Source: CADCTB01 sp035494015 (GTDB taxonomy: Bacteria; Actinomycetota; Acidimicrobiia; Acidimicrobiales; AC-14). Taken from it: DNA of 34,586 nt. A program made the translations under genes and the position numbers. The number at the start of each line of letters is the position of its first letter. The first letter of the stretch is position 1. The notes under the pieces are model-generated. The model made no database searches. It saw only the letters and a list, made by a program, of their open reading frames with translations, and had not been told where the DNA came from. This document shows positions 23,200-31,004 of the stretch, piece by piece. The stretch is from the NCBI GenBank assembly GCA_035494015.1, contig DATJHJ010000126.1, positions 1 to 34,586 on the forward strand, written 5' to 3'.

Positions 23200-24381
23200 A
23201 TGACCGAGTCCGCCCTCTCGGACGAGGCCGACGCCCTCTACCGTCCCCTGGGGGACCTCTCGGCCTGGGTGGCGGTGCCCGTGCCGGCGTGGTCGCGGTT
23301 CGCCGGGCCCGGCGAGATGGCGGTCCAGGGGGCCCTGCTGGCCGCGGCCCACGAGTCCGCCGCCCTGGACGGCGTGATCGAGCCCGATCCCGCTCGGGCC
23401 CGGGCCCTGCTGAGGGGCACGCTGACCCTGTCGTCGGTCGACGAGGAGGTGCGGGGGCACGTGAAGGCCAACTACGACGCCCTCCGCCGGGCCCAGGCGG
23501 CCAGCGACGACGATCTGCGCTCGGAGGCCTGGCTCCGACGGCTCCACGAGGTGGCCTGCCGCCCCCAGCTCACCCACCCGGTCCGGGGCGAGACCGGCGT
23601 GCACGACCACGTCCTGGCCACCGGGGACTACAAGCACCACCCCAACCACGTGCTCACGCCGTCGGGCGGGTGGATCGCCCACGCCCCGGTCGCCCTGCTC
23701 CGGGACGAGATGGGCCGCCTGTTCGAGCTCCTGGCCAGCCCGACGTTCGCCGGGCTCCACCCCTTCGTGCGGGCCGCGTTCGCCCACCACGCCGTCGCCC
23801 ACATCGCTCCGTTTGCCGACGGGAACGGCCGGGTGGGCCGGGCGCTGGCGACGGGCCACGTCCGGCGGGCCACGTCGCTGCCGTTCCTGGTCTTCACCGA
23901 CGAGGCGGCCGCGCCCGACGACCCCGCGGCCCAGGTGGACTTCGTCGCCCGGTGCGTGGCCGGCCTGGCCGACCTGATCGCCGCCGAACCCCCGGGCTCG
24001 GCCGCAGTCCGGCGGTGGGACGCCCGCGGCGAAGCCGCCCGGGCCGTCGAGATGTTGCTGCCGGCCGCGGTCGAGCGGGCGCTGGCCCGTCACCGCCGTC
24101 GCCGGGACCTCGGCTGGCTGTCCCCGCTGGCCGACGCGGTGGTCGGCTCCTCGCCGGTGACGATCACCGTGCCCTCGGCAGGTGTGGCGGAGGTTCTCCC
24201 CGTCGACGCCCAGCCCGTGCTGGACGACGCGGTCGTCATCCTGGGGGCCGAGGAGGCCCAGCTCCGGCTGGACGTCCGCCCGGACGAGGTTGATCAGCTG
24301 GCCGGCAGGCTCGACCCCTGGCTCGACCGGGTCGTGTCGGTCCTCGCCCTTCGGGTCGCGGCCGAGCTGGAGCCGGATTAG
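23200..24381 (+). CDS. Fic-domain protein with altered active-site motif
   Basis: 393 residues. Fic enzymes transfer AMP or other phosphate groups to hydroxyl side chains using the motif HPFxDGNGRxxR. Here it reads HIAPFADGNGRVGR (201-214), so the catalytic His position is Ala203, while D207, N209 and R211 remain. The N-terminal inhibitory motif (S/T-x3-E-G) appears as S53-AAL-D57-G58. The segment LHPFVRAAFAHHAVAH is the usual helix before the active loop. After about residue 270 there is a 120-residue C-terminal domain that I do not recognise. It may be an inactive Fic fold, or H201 may substitute. TACCCT upstream supports the ATG at 23200. The stop codon overlaps that of the convergent gene (TTAG). 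Confidence 0.82.
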   Translation: MTESALSDEADALYRPLGDLSAWVAVPVPAWSRFAGPGEMAVQGALLAAAHESAALDGVIEPDPARARALLRGTLTLSSVDEEVRGHVKANYDALRRAQAASDDDLRSEAWLRRLHEVACRPQLTHPVRGETGVHDHVLATGDYKHHPNHVLTPSGGWIAHAPVALLRDEMGRLFELLASPTFAGLHPFVRAAFAHHAVAHIAPFADGNGRVGRALATGHVRRATSLPFLVFTDEAAAPDDPAAQVDFVARCVAGLADLIAAEPPGSAAVRRWDARGEAARAVEMLLPAAVERALARHRRRRDLGWLSPLADAVVGSSPVTITVPSAGVAEVLPVDAQPVLDDAVVILGAEEAQLRLDVRPDEVDQLAGRLDPWLDRVVSVLALRVAAELEPD

Positions 24382-24836
24382 CGCTTCTTGGCCGCCGGTG
24401 CCTTCTTCGCCGCCGCCGGTGCCTTCTTGGCCACGGCCGCCCGCTTGGCCCCCGCCGCGGTTGCGGCCTTCTTGGCCGCGAGCGCGGGCGCGGCCTTCTT
24501 GGCCGCCGGGCGGCGGGCCCGGGGCGCCTCCGGCTCGGGCTCGGGCTCGACGACCGGGGGCCGGGGCCGCAGGATCTCGTTCATCACCCGGGGCCGCCGG
24601 GGGGCGGGCGGCTCTCCCGGGGGCGGTGCGGCCCGGCGAGGGGGCGGGGGCGGGATTTCGACCGCGGGCGGGCGGGCCGCCAGGGCCCGGTCGATGTCGC
24701 TCATTCGTGAGGAGAGCCCGGCCCACTCCGACTCCGGCGGGCGACCCCTGCTCACCGCCGCCTCGATGGCCGCCTTCGCCTGGGCCTCGGCCTCCTCCTT
24801 CGAGTAACGCGGCTCCCGTCCGAAGTACTTGCCCAC
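24378..24836 (-). CDS. Protein with histone H1-like Lys/Ala-rich tail
   Basis: 152 residues. The N-terminus GKYFGREPRYSKEEAEAQAKAAIEAAVSRGRPPESEW is charged and helical. A Pro-rich middle (EIPPPPPRRAAPPP, EPEPEPEAP) leads to a tail of AAKKA-type repeats ending in KKR. Such tails bind DNA in HupB and H1-like proteins, so nucleoid association is a reasonable guess; the N-terminal part is not a HU domain. The GTG at 24836 is preferred because AAGGTGG lies five bases upstream; the GTG at 24845 would also be possible. The stop codon shares TTAG with the Fic gene. Confidence 0.65.
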   Translation of the reverse strand: MGKYFGREPRYSKEEAEAQAKAAIEAAVSRGRPPESEWAGLSSRMSDIDRALAARPPAVEIPPPPPRRAAPPPGEPPAPRRPRVMNEILRPRPPVVEPEPEPEAPRARRPAAKKAAPALAAKKAATAAGAKRAAVAKKAPAAAKKAPAAKKR

Positions 24837-24889
24837 GGCTGCCACCTTCGCTCTCGGGGATCGGGGACACCTGAAGTCTCGCGTGCCCC

Positions 24890-25786
24890 CTAGCCGGCCG
24901 CCACGAGCGGCTCCCGGAAGCTGGCCCGGCAGTGGCGGACGAGCTCCCGCAGTGCCGGGTTGGCACGGTCCTGCCACACGAGGGCGAGGACGGCGGGCAG
25001 GCCGACATCGGCCAGCGGCGCGGCAAGGAGCCCGGGGTCACGGAGCGCAGCCATGGACTCGCTGAGGATGGCCACGCCCAGCCCCCGCCGGGCCAGGTCG
25101 GCCACCGCGTCGGGCGCGCTGGCCTGGAGGGCGACGGTCGGCGTCACGCCGGCGGCATCGCAGGCCCGATCGAGCACAGTGCGGATCCCCGTGCCGGTGG
25201 GCAGGCACACCAGCGGGTGCCGGGCCACGTCGGCCAGCGTGACTGTCCGCCGCTCGGCCAGGGGGTGATTGGCCGGGAACAGGGCGACCAGCCCCTCGCT
25301 GACGATCGAGATCGACTCCAGGTCGGCCGGGGGCGCCCCCGCCGAGCCCACCAGCGCCAGGTCGACCATCCCGGCCCGGACCTGGTCGATCATCCGGGCC
25401 GAGCTGTCCTCGGACAGGGCGAGCTCGACGCCGGGGTGGGCCAGGTGAAAGGCGGCGAGGGCGTCGAAGAGGGGGGCCAGGGTGCACCCGGCGACCATGG
25501 CCACGACGAGACGCCCCCGCAGCAGCCCGTTCACGTCGTCCACCGCGTGGCGTAGGGCGGCGGCCGCGGCGAGCGCAGCCCGGGCCGGCCCGAGGGCGGC
25601 GGCCCCGGCAACCGTGAGCGCGGCCGCCCGGGAAGAACGGTCGATCAGCTCGACCCCCAGCTCCCGTTCCAGCTGCCGCACCTGGGCGCTGACCCCGGAC
25701 TGGCTGATGTGGACCCGGCGGGCCGCCCGGGTGAAGTTGGCCTCTTCGGCCACGGCCACGAAGTATTCGAGCTGCCGCAGTTCCAT
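24890..25786 (-). CDS. LysR-family transcriptional regulator
   Basis: 298 residues. The N-terminal winged helix-turn-helix reads LRQLEYFVAVAEEANFTRAARRVHISQSGVSAQVRQLE (interrupted here only for description), with the standard SQSGVS recognition helix. The rest is the two-lobed effector-binding domain (LRGRLVVAMVAG, VDLALVG, GLGVAILSESMA). It should bind the 70-base divergent region it shares with the NTF2-like gene and control it; the effector is unknown. TAGCAT lies eight bases before the ATG at 25786, suggesting a leaderless transcript. Confidence 0.92.
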   Translation of the reverse strand: MELRQLEYFVAVAEEANFTRAARRVHISQSGVSAQVRQLERELGVELIDRSSRAAALTVAGAAALGPARAALAAAAALRHAVDDVNGLLRGRLVVAMVAGCTLAPLFDALAAFHLAHPGVELALSEDSSARMIDQVRAGMVDLALVGSAGAPPADLESISIVSEGLVALFPANHPLAERRTVTLADVARHPLVCLPTGTGIRTVLDRACDAAGVTPTVALQASAPDAVADLARRGLGVAILSESMAALRDPGLLAAPLADVGLPAVLALVWQDRANPALRELVRHCRASFREPLVAAG

Positions 25787-25856
25787 GATTGTCGATGCTA
25801 GTAACCAGAATGACTATCTGTTGGACTTCTGATACCGCGGGCGCGACCCTGGACCC
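25787..25856. promoter_or_regulatory. LysR divergent control region
   Basis: The 70-base gap is clearly AT-richer than its surroundings. It holds the minus-strand hexamer TAGCAT (25800-25795) and an inverted pair TATC-N12-GATA near 25815-25834, a weak candidate for a LysR site (T-N11-A type). Confidence 0.4.
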
Positions 25857-26255
25857 ATGCGAACCTACGAGAAGGCCATGCGGCCCGAGGACATCACCCG
25901 CCTCTTCGTCGAGCGTTCGAACGCCGGCGACGCCGACGGGGTGGCCGAGCTGTACGAGGAGGGGGCGGTGATGGCCTACCCGCCGGGCCACCAGACCGTC
26001 GGCCGGGCCGCCATCCGCGACCTGTGGGCGTCGGTCCTGGAGCGCCGGCCGACGTTCCAGCCGGAGGAGCCCCTGCCCACGCTGGTCAGCGGCGACATCG
26101 CCCTCACCTCGACTCCGCCCAGGGATGGCGCCGGCGCCCGAGCCCAGGTCGTCCGCCGCCAACCCGACGGCTCCTGGCTCCGCCTCCTCGACTACCCGGA
26201 GTTCGTCCCGCCTACCGACCGAGCGGCCTCGACGACCGGCAAGTCCGCTGATTAG
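25857..26255 (+). CDS. NTF2-like (SnoaL-type) small protein
   Basis: 132 residues. It has the cone-shaped NTF2-like pattern: an N-terminal helix ITRLFVERSNAGDADGVAELYEEGAV, a strand, HQTVGRAAIRDLWASVLERRPTF, then SGDIALTSTPPRDGAGARAQVVRRQPDGSWLRLLDYPEF. Such proteins are small-molecule isomerases, polyketide cyclases or binding proteins; the substrate is unknown. It diverges from the LysR gene, its likely regulator. The stop codon overlaps that of the convergent gene (TTAG). Confidence 0.8.
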   Translation: MRTYEKAMRPEDITRLFVERSNAGDADGVAELYEEGAVMAYPPGHQTVGRAAIRDLWASVLERRPTFQPEEPLPTLVSGDIALTSTPPRDGAGARAQVVRRQPDGSWLRLLDYPEFVPPTDRAASTTGKSAD

Positions 26256-26926
26256 CTGGCGGCGGGCAACAGTCGGGGGCGGAGCCAGGCCACGGCCAGG
26301 CAGGCCAGGGCGGTGATCCCCAGGCCGCCGGCCAGGCTGGCGCCCGCGGCCCAGAACAGGAAGTCCTCCCGCTTCTCCACCTCCCTGAGGGACCGGCCGG
26401 CGAGCACGGTCCCGCTGCGGCTGGCGGCGTGGAAGGGGACGACGACGATGGCCGACCGGACGCCCGACCGGGGTTGCCAGGTCAGCTCGTTGCGGTGCTG
26501 CGCGGCCGCCCGCAGGACGCCCGCAGGTGGGACGGGGACGGTCCCGTCGAGCACCCCGGTGGAGGCGAGGGGGCGGCCGGCGTCGTCGAACACGATGGCG
26601 TAGGGCGACAGGCTGGTGGCCAGGTCGACCTTCGCCGTCCCCAGCAGCGCCCCCGGATCGGCGCCCCCGGCGAGCTGGGCCGCCAGGTCGCCGGCGATTT
26701 GGATCTGGGGGTCGTTGGCCCCGCTGCGCAGGCTCTGCTGGACGGTCACGTAGACCATCCCCGTCATGGCCACCAGGGCGGCGGCGATAGGCAGCCAGGC
26801 CAACCCCGCGCCCACCACCAACCGCCGCCAGCCGTTGCCCCGATCAGTGGCCGTGCGGGCCCGGGCGAGGACCGACCCGGTGCGAGTCAGACGAGGGAGG
26901 TCGGCGGGAAAGTCGGCAGCACTCAT
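26252..26926 (-). CDS. Sensor-like membrane protein without kinase domain
   Basis: 224 residues: one membrane segment near 35-60, an external region of about 135 residues (YVTVQQSLRSGANDPQIQIAGDLA, YAIVFDDAGRPLASTGVL, VVPFHAASRSGTVLAGRSL), and a second segment near 192-217. The external part resembles the sensory domains of two-segment histidine kinases, including a PAS-like FDDAGRPLASTG turn, but only about seven residues follow the second segment. It may be a stand-alone sensor or inhibitor that acts on a partner. TACGCT seven bases before the ATG at 26926 supports the start. Confidence 0.65.
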   Translation of the reverse strand: MSAADFPADLPRLTRTGSVLARARTATDRGNGWRRLVVGAGLAWLPIAAALVAMTGMVYVTVQQSLRSGANDPQIQIAGDLAAQLAGGADPGALLGTAKVDLATSLSPYAIVFDDAGRPLASTGVLDGTVPVPPAGVLRAAAQHRNELTWQPRSGVRSAIVVVPFHAASRSGTVLAGRSLREVEKREDFLFWAAGASLAGGLGITALACLAVAWLRPRLLPAAS

Positions 26927-26933
26927 GACCCCG

Positions 26934-26939
26934 AGCGTA
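26934..26939 (-). promoter_or_regulatory. -10 hexamer TACGCT, leaderless promoter
   Basis: TACGCT on the minus strand, seven bases before the ATG at 26926, in the 78-base gap after the aldo/keto reductase gene. Confidence 0.5.
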
Positions 26940-27004
26940 CGGACACCGTGTCGCCTTGTGGTGTGGAGAGTGTGCAGATTCGGTCGAGAAGCTACCGGCA
27001 GACC

Positions 27005-27976
27005 TCAGCGGTTCACCGTGCCCATGTCGGCGTAGCGGTCCCCGCTCGGGGGACCGACGTTGGCGTCCAGCCACGCCAGGTCGTCGGCGTCGAGGGTGAC
27101 CTCGGCGGCGGCGACGTTCTCTTCCAGGTAGCGGAGCCGCTTCGTACCGGGGATGGGAACGACGTCAGGGCCCTGGGCCATGACCCAGGCGATGGCCAGC
27201 TGGCCGGGCGTGCAGCCCTTGCGCTCGGCCAGCTCGGCCACCGAGTCGACCAGGGCCACGTTGCGGTCGAAGTGCTCCTCGCCGAAGCGCGGGAAGCGGT
27301 GGGGGCGGGTGTCGCCCTCGGGCAGGTCCGACCGGGACCGGTAGGCGCCGGTGAGCAGGCCGCGGCCCAGGGGGCTGTAGGCCACGAGGCCGATCCCCAG
27401 CTCCCGCAGCGTGGGCAGGATCTCCTCCTCCACGTCCCGGGTGAACAGGCTGTACTCGCTCTGCAGGGCGGTGATGGGGTGGACCGCGTCGGCTCGCCGG
27501 ACGGTGGCCGCCGCCGCCTCGGACAGGCCGAGGTGGCGGACCTTGCCCGCCGCCACCAGCTCGGCCATGGCCCCGACCGTCTCCTCGATGGGCACGGTGG
27601 TGTCGACCCGGTGCTGGTAGTAGAGGTCGATGTGGTCGACGCCGAGGCGCCCGAGCGAGGCGTCGCAGGCCGCCCGCACGTACTCCGGGCTGCCGTTGAT
27701 CCCGACCCAGGACCCGTCCTCCCGCCGCTCGTTGCCGAACTTGGTGGCCAGCACCACCTCGTCCCGGCGACCGGCGATGGCCCGGCCGACCAGGCGCTCA
27801 TTGGTGAAGGGCCCGTACATGTCGGCGGTGTCGAGGAAGGTGCAGCCGAGGTCGAGGGCCCGGTTGATGACCCGGGTCGACTCGGTGTCGTCCCCGGCCC
27901 CGTAGAACTCGGACATGCCCATGCAGCCGAGGCCGATGGCAGAGACGGTGAGGTCGCGAAGGGCGCGTTGCTCCAT
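27005..27976 (-). CDS. Aldo/keto reductase
   Basis: 323 residues of the NADPH-dependent aldo/keto reductase barrel. The catalytic tetrad is D49, Y54 (DTADMYG), K79 (ATKFG) and H122 (YYQHRVD). The cofactor end carries VAYSPLGRGLLTG and VPIPGTKRLRYLEEN. It resembles the broad YakC/IolS-like group that reduces aldehydes and ketones; the natural substrate is unknown. TAGGAA lies six bases before the ATG at 27976, a weaker version of the leaderless hexamer. It diverges from the large LuxR-type regulator. Confidence 0.92.
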   Translation of the reverse strand: MEQRALRDLTVSAIGLGCMGMSEFYGAGDDTESTRVINRALDLGCTFLDTADMYGPFTNERLVGRAIAGRRDEVVLATKFGNERREDGSWVGINGSPEYVRAACDASLGRLGVDHIDLYYQHRVDTTVPIEETVGAMAELVAAGKVRHLGLSEAAAATVRRADAVHPITALQSEYSLFTRDVEEEILPTLRELGIGLVAYSPLGRGLLTGAYRSRSDLPEGDTRPHRFPRFGEEHFDRNVALVDSVAELAERKGCTPGQLAIAWVMAQGPDVVPIPGTKRLRYLEENVAAAEVTLDADDLAWLDANVGPPSGDRYADMGTVNR

Positions 27977-28025
27977 GGCCTCTTCCTACCCCCATGGCGC
28001 GCGCTAGCCGCACGGGCCCCGGGGG

Positions 28026-28031
28026 TACGGT
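28026..28031 (+). promoter_or_regulatory. -10 hexamer TACGGT
   Basis: TACGGT is followed by six bases and the ATG at 28038. That ATG is in a different frame from the regulator that follows, see the finding on its 5' end. Confidence 0.4.
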
Positions 28032-28072
28032 CATGGCATGGCCTGTCCGTCGCTCCCCTCGGGGACGCGCGT

Positions 28073-30781
28073 CTGACCCAAGCGTTCGTCGGGCGCCGCC
28101 AGGAGCTCGCCCTGCTCGGCGAGCAGCTGGACGCCGTCCTGGGCGGGGACCGGCGGGTCGTCGTCGTGGAGGGGCCCGCCGGGACGGGAAAGTCGTCCCT
28201 GGTGCGGAAGTTGCTCGACGGCCGCCGCGACCTCACGCTGCTGTGGGCCGGAGCGGACGAGGCCGAGGCCGGCCTCCCGTTCGGCGTGCTCGACCAGCTC
28301 CTCGCCGCGACGGAGGCCAAGCGGGTCGACGCGCCGGGCGGGGACCCCATGGCCGCCGGTGCCCAGATCCTGGAGGTTCTGGGCTCGGCGGCGGCCGACG
28401 GCCCGCTCGCCCTCGTCGTGGACGACGCCCAGTGGGCCGACGGCCCCAGCCTGGCCGCCTTGAGCTTCGCCCTCCGGCGCCTTCAGCACGACCCCGTGCT
28501 CGCCGTGTTCTGCGCCCGTGACGACGGGCCCGTCCTGCCCGACGGCATCCGCCGGCTGGCCGACCAGGCGGGCGCCCGCCTGCGCCTGGGCGGGCTCAGC
28601 GCACGCGAGCTGGTCGAGCTGGCCCGGGCCCATGGGTGGGACGCCATGTCCCGGCGGGCCGCCGAGCGGCTCCGGGAGCACACGCAGGGCAGCCCGCTGC
28701 ACGCCCGCCTCCTGCTCGACGAGCTGGATCCGGCCAGCCTGGTCCGCGGCGACGGCCCGCTGCCGGTCCCCCGCTCGTTCGCCCTCCTCGTCCTCCATCG
28801 CCTGGCCGCCACCGCACCGGCGTGCCAGGCCCTGGTGGAGGCGGCAGCCGTGCTCGGGCGCCGGTCGCCGTTGCGCCGGGTCGTGGCCCTGGCCGGCATC
28901 GGCGACCCCGCCGAGGCGGTGGAGGAGGCGATCGCCGCCGACCTGGTCGAGCTGGACCAGGAACCGGTGGAGCCCGTCCTGGCCTTCATCCACCCCCTCG
29001 TCTGGGCGTCGGTCTACCGGGACCTCGGCCCCGCCCGCCGGGCCACCCTCCACGCCGCGGCCGCCGAGCTGGTCGATGGCGCCCAGGCCCTGGACCACCG
29101 GGTGGCCGCCGTGCTGGTGGAGGACCAGGCCCTGGCCGAGGAGGTGGCGGCGCGGGCGGCCGAGGAGGCGGCGGCAGGCATGCCGGGCGCCGCCGCCTCC
29201 CATCTCGTGTCGGCCGGCCGCCTCGCCGCCGACCCCGCCCTGCGGACGGCGTGGCGGCTGGACGCGGTGGAGCAGCTCCTCGTGGCCGGGGATGTGGCCG
29301 ACGCCGCCGCCCTGGTCCGCTCGGCCGACCTGCCCGAATCGCCCCGCCTGTCGTTCCTGCTGGGATGGCTCGCCCTCCTCCAGGGCGACCAGGGCGACGC
29401 CGAGCGCCGGCTGCGCCGGGCCGAGGAGGCGGCCGCCGGAGACGACCCCACCCTGGCCGGCCGGGCCTGCCTCCTACTGGCCAACCTCATGAGCCGCCAG
29501 ATGCGCTCGGGCGAGGCCGCGGCCTGGTCCCGGCGAGCGCTGGAGATCGGGAGTGCGGAGATGGTGGCGGCGGCGGTCGCCGTTCTCGTCCCCTGCCTGG
29601 GGGCGTCCGGCCAGGCCGCCGACGCCCTGGCCCTGGTCTCGTCGTTGCCCGACTCCGTCCTCGACCGCGGTGGGGTCGTCGCCCGGCTCGGCCGCGGCAT
29701 CGTGCGGATGTGGACCGACAACCTCCCTGCCGCCGTCGACGACCTGACCGCGGCGGTCGAGGCGTGCCGGCACAGCCCGGCCTCGCCGCCCGGGCTGCTG
29801 AGCCTGGGCTTCCTGGCCGAGGCGGAGTTCCGGCTGGGGAACTGGGACGCCAGCGTGGTCCACGGGGACCTGGCCGTCTCCCTGGCCGAGGACGCCGGCA
29901 ACGCCGGGCTGCGGGCCTTCGCCCACGCCAACGCGGCGTGGGCGGCGGCGGCTCGGGGCGACTCGGTCAACGGGCGCGACCACGCCGAGGAGGCGGCGGC
30001 CGCCGCCCACCGGGTGGGCGACGCGGCCAGCATGACCTGCGCGGTGACGGTCGCCGCCCACGTGGCCTTCTGCCGGGGCGACCCGGCCGGGCTGGTCACC
30101 GCCGTCGAACCCTTTCTCGACTCGGTCGGGCGCCACCCGCTGGAGGAGCCGGCCGTCCACCCGTGGCCCGAGCTGTACGCCGGGGCCCTGGTCAGCCTGG
30201 GGCGCCTCGACGAGGCGGAGCCGCTGGTGGCCGAGCTCGAGGCGGTGGCGGCGGGCATCGGTCGCACCTCGACGCTGGCCCACGTCGCCCGGGTGCGGGG
30301 TCGGCTGGAGGCGGCCCGGGGCCAGGTCGACCGGGCGGGCTCGTCGTTGCGAGCCTCGGTCGAGCACGCCGCCGCCCTCGCCGCGCCCTTCGACCGGGCC
30401 CTGGCCGAGGACGCCCTCGGCCGCTTCCTGCGGCGCACCGGGGAGCGTCGGGCCGCGGCTCGGCACCTGCGGGCCGCCTTGGACACGTTCACCACCCTGG
30501 GGGCGCGGCCGTTCGCCGAGCGGTGCCAGCGGGAGCTGGCCGCGTGCGGCGTGAGCCGGGCGCCGGCGGCGGTAACGGGCGGCCAGCCGCTCACCCCCCA
30601 GGAGCTCGCCGTCGCCCGGCTGGTGGCCGAAGGCCTGACCAACCGGCAGGTGGCGTCCGAGCTGGTGGTCAGCGTGAAGACGGTCGAGTTCCACCTCGGG
30701 CGGGTCTTCGCCAAGCTCGGGCTGCGGACCCGGGCCCAGCTGGCCGCCTACGTCGCCCGCCATGGGCTCCGCCAAGACTAG
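28073..30781 (+). CDS. LuxR-family ATPase regulator (LAL type), 5' end uncertain
   Basis: About 902 residues. The N-terminal part is a STAND-type ATPase: FVGRRQELALL, Walker A VVEGPAGTGKSSLVRKLL, Walker B LALVVDDAQWAD. The middle is Ala- and Leu-rich helical repeat, probably TPR-like, and the C-terminus has the LuxR helix-turn-helix (LTPQELAVARLVAEGLTNRQVASELVVSVKTVEFHLGRVF, given here as family landmark). Such large ATP-binding LuxR (LAL) proteins activate secondary metabolism, maltose or stress genes. No ATG or GTG starts this frame near the conserved beginning. CTG at 28073 with GGGGA upstream is my nominal start. A one-base shift in the G tract at 28061-28064 would instead join it to the ATG at 28038. 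Confidence 0.8.
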   Translation: MTQAFVGRRQELALLGEQLDAVLGGDRRVVVVEGPAGTGKSSLVRKLLDGRRDLTLLWAGADEAEAGLPFGVLDQLLAATEAKRVDAPGGDPMAAGAQILEVLGSAAADGPLALVVDDAQWADGPSLAALSFALRRLQHDPVLAVFCARDDGPVLPDGIRRLADQAGARLRLGGLSARELVELARAHGWDAMSRRAAERLREHTQGSPLHARLLLDELDPASLVRGDGPLPVPRSFALLVLHRLAATAPACQALVEAAAVLGRRSPLRRVVALAGIGDPAEAVEEAIAADLVELDQEPVEPVLAFIHPLVWASVYRDLGPARRATLHAAAAELVDGAQALDHRVAAVLVEDQALAEEVAARAAEEAAAGMPGAAASHLVSAGRLAADPALRTAWRLDAVEQLLVAGDVADAAALVRSADLPESPRLSFLLGWLALLQGDQGDAERRLRRAEEAAAGDDPTLAGRACLLLANLMSRQMRSGEAAAWSRRALEIGSAEMVAAAVAVLVPCLGASGQAADALALVSSLPDSVLDRGGVVARLGRGIVRMWTDNLPAAVDDLTAAVEACRHSPASPPGLLSLGFLAEAEFRLGNWDASVVHGDLAVSLAEDAGNAGLRAFAHANAAWAAAARGDSVNGRDHAEEAAAAAHRVGDAASMTCAVTVAAHVAFCRGDPAGLVTAVEPFLDSVGRHPLEEPAVHPWPELYAGALVSLGRLDEAEPLVAELEAVAAGIGRTSTLAHVARVRGRLEAARGQVDRAGSSLRASVEHAAALAAPFDRALAEDALGRFLRRTGERRAAARHLRAALDTFTTLGARPFAERCQRELAACGVSRAPAAVTGGQPLTPQELAVARLVAEGLTNRQVASELVVSVKTVEFHLGRVFAKLGLRTRAQLAAYVARHGLRQD

Positions 30782-30816
30782 GGATTTCCCGGATGCGGGG
30801 TTCACGGGCCCGCTCG

Positions 30817-30822
30817 TAGGTT
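30817..30822 (+). promoter_or_regulatory. -10 hexamer TAGGTT, leaderless promoter
   Basis: TAGGTT ends seven bases before the ATG at 30830. It is probably the promoter of the small gene and the giant surface-protein gene that follows. Confidence 0.5.
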
Positions 30823-30829
30823 CGCCGGG

Positions 30830-30997
30830 ATGCGACTCGTCGTGGATCTCCGCCCGGTCGACGACCGGGTCGAGGGCACCCTCGCGGAGGAGGGCGGGGC
30901 CGAGCCGTCCCCCTTCTCGGGCTGGCTCGAGCTCCTCCGGCTGCTGGAGGCCAGAATGGCCGCCGACACCCGGCCCGTGACCGGCGGAGCCGCCTGA
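30830..30997 (+). CDS. 55-residue conserved-looking small protein
   Basis: Starts MRLVVDLRPVDDRVEGTL, then an acidic link, SPFSGWLELLRLLEARMA and a polar end. It is soluble, with an amphipathic C-terminal helix, and no named family comes to mind. Support comes from the leaderless hexamer at a seven-base distance and from its position seven bases before the giant secreted protein gene, with which it should share a transcript. Confidence 0.6.
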   Translation: MRLVVDLRPVDDRVEGTLAEEGGAEPSPFSGWLELLRLLEARMAADTRPVTGGAA

Positions 30998-31004
30998 GGG
31001 CCTG

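Noticed and set aside
25815..25834. Firm LysR operator TATC-N12-GATA
   Set aside because: The arms are only four bases long, so it is noted within the control region but not claimed as a finding.
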